11,495 bases of DNA from NCBI GenBank assembly GCA_036734545.1, contig DAIMYJ010000095.1, forward strand, positions 1-11,495. The letters run 5' to 3'. A program made the translations under genes and the position numbers. Positions within the stretch are counted from its first letter, which is position 1. Each line of letters opens with the position of its first letter. Origin of the DNA: UBA7236 sp036734545 (GTDB lineage: Bacteria; Bacteroidota; Bacteroidia; Chitinophagales; BACL12). A model generated the notes under the pieces. That model did not search any database, was not told the DNA's origin, and worked only from the letters and a program-made list of their open reading frames with translations. Positions 7,294 through 11,495 of this stretch are shown here, one piece after another.

Positions 7294-9171
7294 ATGCACT
7301 TTAACTTACGCAACAGCCTGCTCGCAGCAGGCATGAGCATCACTCTGGCGGCCGTGGCTCAACCGCAACTCGGCGTTCAGCTGATGCCCTCACCGGGATT
7401 TGATTCACCTGTGGATATTGCCAATTGCGGCGATGACCGATTATTCATTGTTGAAAAATCCGGATACATCCGCATCCTGAATACCGATGGCACGTCATCG
7501 CTGTTCCTCGACATTGATTCCAAGGTCAAAAGCAGCGGCAGCGAACAGGGTTTGCTGGGACTCGCATTTGATCCGAACTATGCGGTGAACGGCTATTTCT
7601 ATGTGAATTATATCAACAATACCGCCACAGGAAACACGGTGATAGCACGCTATACGCGTAACGCCGTGAATCCGAATATTGCAGATGTGGCCAGTGAGGT
7701 GATACTGCTCACCATCACACAACCGTTCAGCAACCACAACGGCGGAAATCTGGAATTCGGTCCTGACGGTTATTTATACATCGGTACCGGTGATGGCGGT
7801 TCTGGTGGCGATCCGGGTAACCGCTCACAGGATATCACCGATCAGTTGCTCGGTAAAATGCTACGCATCGATGTGAGCACCGTACCCTATTCCATTCCGG
7901 CCGATAATCCGTTCGTGGGTATCACCGGTGATGATCAGATCTGGCAATATGGTTTGCGCAATCCCTGGCGATTTTCTTTTGATCGCATGACCGGCGACCT
8001 CTGGATCGCCGATGTGGGACAAGGCGCCTGGGAAGAAGTGAATTTTGTACCCGCATCTTCTACGGGCGGTGAGAATTGGGGGTGGAGATGTTATGAGGGT
8101 AATGCTACCTATAACACCACCGGCTGCGGACCCGCAGGAGGTTATGATTTTCCTATCTATGTGTACGATCATACATTTGGCGCCGGTGGTTTTTCCATTA
8201 CCGGTGGGTATGTGTACCGCGGTAGTGATTATCCGGGTATGCAGGGGTATTATATCTTTTGTGATTATGTGACCGGCAATTGGTGGCATACGGTATCCAA
8301 TGGTATGGGTGGATGGACAAGCATACTTACCAGCTTCGATTTTGCTGATGTAGCTACTTTTGGAGAAGGCAGTGACGGTGAGCTTTACTGCGCAACGCTG
8401 AGCGGAGGACAGATCTACAAGGTGATAGATAATTGCGGGAGTTTCAGCGGCACCACCACCGTCACCAACGCCCAGATCGGTTTTACCAATGGTGCTGTTG
8501 ATCTCACTGTTGTTAGTGGCACTGCTCCTTTTACGTATGCGTGGAGCAATGGTGCGACGACGCAGGACATCTCAGGACTCGCACCGGGATCCTACTCCGT
8601 GACCATTACTGACGCCACAGGTTGTACCACTTCAGCTACTGCAGTGGTTGCAGAAGTGTGCGGTCCGCTGCCGGTCATCACCACAACCGGTGTTACCAGC
8701 ACAACCGCCAGCTTCGACTGGATCGATGAAGGGGTAGCTTCATACCGTGTACAGTATCGTCCGTCAACCGGCGGTGCATGGACCAACATCAACACACCCG
8801 TGAGCAATATCACACTGACCGGACTTACACCGGCTACTTCCTATAAATTGAAAGTGAGCCATACTTGTCCGAGTGGTATGAAATACAGCAAGAACAAAAA
8901 TTTTGCAACACCGGCCAGGCTGGATGGAACAGAGGACGTGACCGTGCCGATGATCACACCCAATCCGGGCAATGGTCTGTTCAATATCACCGGACTGAAT
9001 GCGGATACACAGGTGCGCGTGTATGATCTTTCCGGTAAGCAGATAGAAGTATCTGCCGACGTTCATGCCGGCATCCTTGATCTTTCTCAGGCGGCAGAAG
9101 GTGTTTACATAGTACATATACTCGAGAACAACATGCTCATCAGCATTGAAAAACTGGTGATCGTGCGTTAA
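7294..9171 (+). CDS. Secreted PQQ-type sugar dehydrogenase with SprB repeat, Fn3 and T9SS tail (copy B)
   Basis: This is a 625-residue tandem paralogue of the gene just upstream, with the same domain order throughout. The start at 7294 is chosen because MHFNLRNSLLAAGMSITLAAVAQ is a proper signal peptide; the frame extends upstream to a TTG at 7216, but that adds 26 residues unlike any leader. Propeller motifs: GSEQGLLGLAFDPNY, SNHNGGNLEFGPDGYLY (H148), NRSQD, GKMLRIDV, GLRNPWRFSFDR and the canonical DVGQGAWEEV (240-249). C266 and C278 parallel copy A. SprB-type repeat about 395-453 (AWSNGATTQDISG, TDATGC), Fn3 about 458-540, T9SS tail about 548-625 (ITPNPGNG, GVYIVHI). With no terminator between the copies, the two genes may share a transcript. 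The gene ends at TAA four bases before the assembly gap. Activity would need PQQ, whose synthesis genes are not here. Confidence 0.92.
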   Translation: MHFNLRNSLLAAGMSITLAAVAQPQLGVQLMPSPGFDSPVDIANCGDDRLFIVEKSGYIRILNTDGTSSLFLDIDSKVKSSGSEQGLLGLAFDPNYAVNGYFYVNYINNTATGNTVIARYTRNAVNPNIADVASEVILLTITQPFSNHNGGNLEFGPDGYLYIGTGDGGSGGDPGNRSQDITDQLLGKMLRIDVSTVPYSIPADNPFVGITGDDQIWQYGLRNPWRFSFDRMTGDLWIADVGQGAWEEVNFVPASSTGGENWGWRCYEGNATYNTTGCGPAGGYDFPIYVYDHTFGAGGFSITGGYVYRGSDYPGMQGYYIFCDYVTGNWWHTVSNGMGGWTSILTSFDFADVATFGEGSDGELYCATLSGGQIYKVIDNCGSFSGTTTVTNAQIGFTNGAVDLTVVSGTAPFTYAWSNGATTQDISGLAPGSYSVTITDATGCTTSATAVVAEVCGPLPVITTTGVTSTTASFDWIDEGVASYRVQYRPSTGGAWTNINTPVSNITLTGLTPATSYKLKVSHTCPSGMKYSKNKNFATPARLDGTEDVTVPMITPNPGNGLFNITGLNADTQVRVYDLSGKQIEVSADVHAGILDLSQAAEGVYIVHILENNMLISIEKLVIVR

Positions 9172-9175
9172 AAAA

Positions 9176-9275
9176 NNNNNNNNNNNNNNNNNNNNNNNNN
9201 NNNNNNNNNNNNNNNNNNNNNNNNNNNNNNNNNNNNNNNNNNNNNNNNNNNNNNNNNNNNNNNNNNNNNNNNNNN
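9176..9275. other. Assembly gap (100 Ns)
   Basis: A run of exactly 100 Ns, the conventional filler for a scaffold join of unknown length. It falls between the stop codons of two convergent genes, so neither coding region is interrupted, but any terminator or small gene here is missing and adjacency across it is not proven by the sequence. Confidence 0.98.
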
Positions 9276-9307
9276 CTAGAAATGTTTCTCCGGCGATGCA
9301 GGTATTA

Positions 9308-9991
9308 TTATTTGATCAGAGGCTCTACCACCGCATTCCATACTGCATATCCGGAACGGTTCATGTGCAGCATGTCAGAGAAGAAGTGCTGACGGTTCGG
9401 GCTGCCATCGGGATTCAGCATGGGCGTGAAGACATCGGCATAGATCATCGATGTGTCTATCAGGCTGTAATCCTGTAAGAGTTTATTGTACGCATATATC
9501 TTCTGCATCATATCCAGTTTCGACGGGCTCGGTTTCATGGATACGGCGATCACCGGCGCATCGGGATATTTAGAACGCAGCAATCTGTATAGCTGCATAT
9601 AGCGGTCAAATACTTCTTCGGCTGTGATGAAAGAGGAGGAAGCGAAATCATTCTCCCCGCAATAGATCACAAACTGTCGGGCCGGATGTGCCAGCAGGAT
9701 GTCATTGGCATAATGGATCTGGTCCAGCAGGGTAGAACCGCCAAAGCCGCGGTTGATGGCGCCATATTTTCCGAACACGGTATCAAACCCGATCCAGTTC
9801 TTCACGGAGGATGAGCCGATAAATACCACAGGGGCATCCGGTAACTGCGCCGTATCATTCAGATGCTTATAATAGGTGATCTCCTCCTCAAAGCGGCCCG
9901 GGCCGGACTGTGCCATGGCATCAGGCTGCATCTTGAAAAACAACAGCAGTCCCGCCAGTTTCAATTGCAGATGTTTCATCAGTGTGCGCAT
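9308..9991 (-). CDS. Secreted SGNH/GDSL-family hydrolase
   Basis: This 227-residue SGNH-fold esterase/acylhydrolase should act in the periplasm or outside the cell, since the N-terminus (MRTLMKHLQLKLAGLLLFF...AMAQ) looks like a signal peptide. The four conserved blocks are visible: block I FIGSSSVKNW (G59-S61, S61 likely nucleophile), block II INRGFGG (G82-G85), block III GEND (112-115, N114 oxyanion) and block V DMLHMN (D206, H209). Length is normal for a single-domain member. ATG at 9991 is preferred over an upstream TTG at 10003; ATG at 9979 is an alternative that still leaves a signal peptide. The family includes carbohydrate esterases, lipases and thioesterases, and nothing here separates them. 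It has no T9SS tail. The gene is divergent from the MopE-like gene and ends 32 bases from the assembly gap. Confidence 0.9.
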   Translation of the reverse strand: MRTLMKHLQLKLAGLLLFFKMQPDAMAQSGPGRFEEEITYYKHLNDTAQLPDAPVVFIGSSSVKNWIGFDTVFGKYGAINRGFGGSTLLDQIHYANDILLAHPARQFVIYCGENDFASSSFITAEEVFDRYMQLYRLLRSKYPDAPVIAVSMKPSPSKLDMMQKIYAYNKLLQDYSLIDTSMIYADVFTPMLNPDGSPNRQHFFSDMLHMNRSGYAVWNAVVEPLIK

Positions 9992-10026
9992 ACCGGAATA
10001 CAACGAAAAATGTGTGCCAATTCTTG

Positions 10027-10058
10027 CAAAGGTAGGGGATGGGCTGCAGTGTTGGCAA
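10027..10058 (-). promoter_or_regulatory. Promoter of the SGNH hydrolase gene
   Basis: On the minus strand, TTG (10058-10056), 21 bases, then TACCTTTG (10034-10027) match both the sequence and the spacing of the Bacteroidota promoter consensus. The leader to the ATG at 9991 would be about 30 bases. This is the best promoter match in the window. Confidence 0.6.
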
Positions 10059-10097
10059 CCGGACGGGCGTCAGGTACCCAGATTCCTAAATTAACCG

Positions 10098-10105
10098 TAT
10101 CTTAG
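10098..10105 (+). promoter_or_regulatory. -7 box upstream of the MopE-like secreted protein gene
   Basis: TATCTTAG differs from TAnnTTTG at one position and sits 17 bases before the ATG at 10123. The surrounding GTATCTTAGT is identical to 2091-2100. No TTG occurs at the usual distance upstream, so the -33 element is not evident. Confidence 0.4.
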
Positions 10106-10122
10106 TAAACAAACGAAGATCT

Positions 10123-11262
10123 ATGAGCAAACTCTACATCACACTACTCTTAACTGCAGCCACACTGGTGGTGCACGCGCAGATCGATCCGCCCTGCGGC
10201 ATCGCCGGCGCTTATCTGTGCGACAATTTTGATGCCTACACTGCCGGTGATGCCGTAGGCCCCGGCGCCTCCTGGTGGACCACCTGGAGCGGAACCGAAG
10301 GCGGTGCTGAAGATGGTATCGTTTCTGATGCCTATGCTTTCAGCGGTACCAATTCCATGCTTATTCCCGGCGGCGGCGTTGCCGATGTCGTGTTGAAACT
10401 CGGCAACCAAAGCTCCGGTGTCTGGCGTTTGGAATGGATGTGTTACCTGCCCGACGGTGCTACAGGATATCATAACATCCAGGAATCTGAAACACCCGGC
10501 GTAGCCTGGAACCTGGAAGTGCTGTATGGCCTGTACGATTATACCACACCTGCACCGTCCGGTGAAGGCGTGATCATGGTACCGGCAGAAGAGAATTTCA
10601 GTTACCCGGTTGGTACCTGGTTCAAGGTAGAACATCTGATCGACCTCGATGATAACTCCTTTGAGGTGATCATGGACGGCGTGACCGTTCTCGAATATGA
10701 CTATACCGGTGATATCGGCGGCGTAGACTTCTATTCGATTGATGCCAACGTCGAGATGTACATCGATGACGTACTGCTGATCGAGGAAGTACTGAATACG
10801 TATTTCGAGGATGCCGACGAGGACACTTACGGCAATCCGCTGGAATCCATCGCCGTTGCCGGTCCTGCACCTACCGGTTATGTGGTAGACAATACCGATT
10901 GTGATGATACCAACGCAGACATCAACCCGGGCGCCACAGAGATCGCCAATGGTGTGGATGATAATTGTAATGATGAAGTGGATGAAGGTATTGTGAGCAT
11001 CAGCACAATTGCGGAAGGAGCCTTCTCTGTATTCCCGAATCCGGCCAGCGGACAGGTTACTCTCCAACTGCCTCAAGACCGCGCCGCGAAACCCGGTGTG
11101 ATCATTTGCATGAACGCCGTAGGACAGGAGGTAATGCGCACATCACTTACCGGTGATGCACAACAGGCGCTGGATATTACCCATCTGGCATCCGGTGTGT
11201 ATATGATCCTGTTGCAACAGGATGCGGCACAGTGGGTAGAGCGTTTGGTGATCGAAGATTGA
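10123..11262 (+). CDS. Secreted protein with ConA/LamG-like region, one MopE-like metal-binding repeat and T9SS tail
   Basis: This 379-residue protein is a probable T9SS cargo exported to the surface or medium. A signal peptide (MSKLYITLLLTAATLVVHA, then Q) is followed by a beta-rich region (about 25-222; FDAYTAGD, TWFKVEHLIDLDDNSFEVIMDG, YIDDVLLIEE) that resembles concanavalin/LamG-type jelly rolls. Residues about 227-290 form one MopE-type metal-binding repeat (DADEDTYGNP, NTDCDDTNADINPGATEI, NGVDDNCNDEVDEG). The C-terminus (about 297-379; FSVFPNPASG, GVYMILL) is a T9SS type A sorting domain. The MopE unit lacks two cysteines usual in the motif (before PxGYV and in EICNG), while C260 and C282 remain. 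Ligand and partner are unknown; glycan or matrix binding and calcium or copper binding are guesses from the domain types. A strong terminator follows, and the gene seems monocistronic. Confidence 0.85.
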   Translation: MSKLYITLLLTAATLVVHAQIDPPCGIAGAYLCDNFDAYTAGDAVGPGASWWTTWSGTEGGAEDGIVSDAYAFSGTNSMLIPGGGVADVVLKLGNQSSGVWRLEWMCYLPDGATGYHNIQESETPGVAWNLEVLYGLYDYTTPAPSGEGVIMVPAEENFSYPVGTWFKVEHLIDLDDNSFEVIMDGVTVLEYDYTGDIGGVDFYSIDANVEMYIDDVLLIEEVLNTYFEDADEDTYGNPLESIAVAGPAPTGYVVDNTDCDDTNADINPGATEIANGVDDNCNDEVDEGIVSISTIAEGAFSVFPNPASGQVTLQLPQDRAAKPGVIICMNAVGQEVMRTSLTGDAQQALDITHLASGVYMILLQQDAAQWVERLVIED

Positions 11263-11283
11263 TATTAAGTGCAAATAACTTAC

Positions 11284-11312
11284 AAGGCTGTCCGATCCGG
11301 GCAGCCTTTTTT
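11284..11312 (+). terminator. Rho-independent terminator after the MopE-like gene
   Basis: AAGGCTGTCC pairs with GGGCAGCCTT (one G-T pair) around the loop GATCC, followed by a run of six T (11307-11312). It lies 21 bases after the TGA. Confidence 0.85.
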
Positions 11313-11446
11313 ATTGCCTTAAAAAAAATACAGGTTTAGAATACCGGATCTTCCAATGCCAATGCAACCGCCGGTTCTTATCGTGGATCGATGATTTTCA
11401 ATAAAGTACACACATCGCCGGTAGATAAAGACCACCTGTATCCACT
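11313..11446. other. Intergenic stretch between two terminators
   Basis: These 134 bases hold no convincing reading frame, promoter or RNA structure that I can see. An A-rich run (AAAAAAAA from 11321) follows the first terminator. Confidence 0.5.
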
Positions 11447-11478
11447 AAAAAAGCCACCCAAAATTGAGTGGCTTTTTT
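11447..11478. terminator. Symmetrical (bidirectional) terminator, probably serving the tRNA on the minus strand
   Basis: Six A plus GCCAC (11447-11457) pair perfectly with GTGGC plus six T (11468-11478), with a C-A mismatch and a CA/TG pair further in. T-runs are present on both strands. It begins directly after the end of the tRNA-like sequence when read on the minus strand. Confidence 0.85.
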
Positions 11479-11479
11479 G

Positions 11480-11495
11480 TGATTCCGCTGGGACT
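11480..11495 (-). tRNA. 3' end of a tRNA gene (partial at right edge)
   Basis: Read on the minus strand from 11495 the sequence is AGT CCCAG CGGAATC A. This fits T-loop positions 58-60, the 3' T-stem strand (61-65, with the invariant C61), the 3' acceptor strand (66-72) and discriminator A73. CCA is not encoded. A terminator follows at once, as expected for a tRNA transcript. The anticodon lies outside the window, so the isotype is unknown. Only 16 bases are visible; the call rests on that pattern and on the terminator. Confidence 0.55.

Noticed and set aside
10150..11076. Long 308-codon minus-strand frame inside the MopE-like gene
   Set aside because: It mirrors the true coding strand, which has a signal peptide, domain motifs and a terminator. 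The antisense product has no recognisable features.
1..11495. Search for CRISPR arrays, transposases, phage genes or defence modules
   Set aside because: There are no regularly spaced repeats and no recognisable transposase, integrase, nuclease or phage proteins. All sizeable true genes have ordinary metabolic or envelope assignments.

Overview
The window reads as a chromosomal segment from a member of the Bacteroidota, probably an environmental Chitinophagia/Saprospiria-like lineage. This rests on three secreted proteins ending in type IX secretion system (T9SS) type A sorting domains, SprB-type repeat modules, a PorE-like lipoprotein, and promoter elements of the Bacteroidota TTG ... TAnnTTTG type, with no strong Shine-Dalgarno sites. 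The lineage below phylum level is inference. A run of exactly 100 Ns (9176-9275) marks a scaffold join of unknown true size, so the order across that point depends on the assembly.

Layout from left to right. Positions 1-92 probably hold the 3' end of an unidentified gene. A 631-residue UbiD-family decarboxylase follows (171-2066), then a membrane-bound fatty acid hydroxylase/sterol desaturase-family protein (2139-2987, GTG start). The desaturase gene is bracketed by two oppositely oriented copies of a short dispersed repeat, and its start and stop codons lie inside those copies. Convergent to it is a 712-residue lipoprotein with TPR, PD40 propeller, carboxypeptidase-regulatory-like and OmpA C-terminal regions (3112-5250, minus strand), the domain order of the T9SS component PorE. 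A divergent promoter region with a palindrome separates it from two tandem paralogues (5359-7209 and 7294-9171). Each encodes a secreted PQQ-type sugar dehydrogenase fused to a SprB repeat, an Fn3 domain and a T9SS tail. After the gap come an SGNH/GDSL hydrolase (9308-9991, minus strand) and, divergent from it, a secreted protein with a ConA/LamG-like region, one MopE-like metal-binding repeat and a T9SS tail (10123-11262). The right edge has a Rho-independent terminator, a second symmetrical terminator, and what looks like the last 16 bases of a tRNA gene on the minus strand.

The common theme is the cell envelope and T9SS export: a possible PorE-like periplasmic anchor beside three T9SS cargo proteins. 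The two sugar dehydrogenases would oxidise aldoses outside the cell or at its surface, provided PQQ is available; no pqq genes are in the window. I see no defence system, prophage, transposase or CRISPR array. The least ordinary features are the phased repeats that bracket the desaturase gene and the duplicated modular dehydrogenases.
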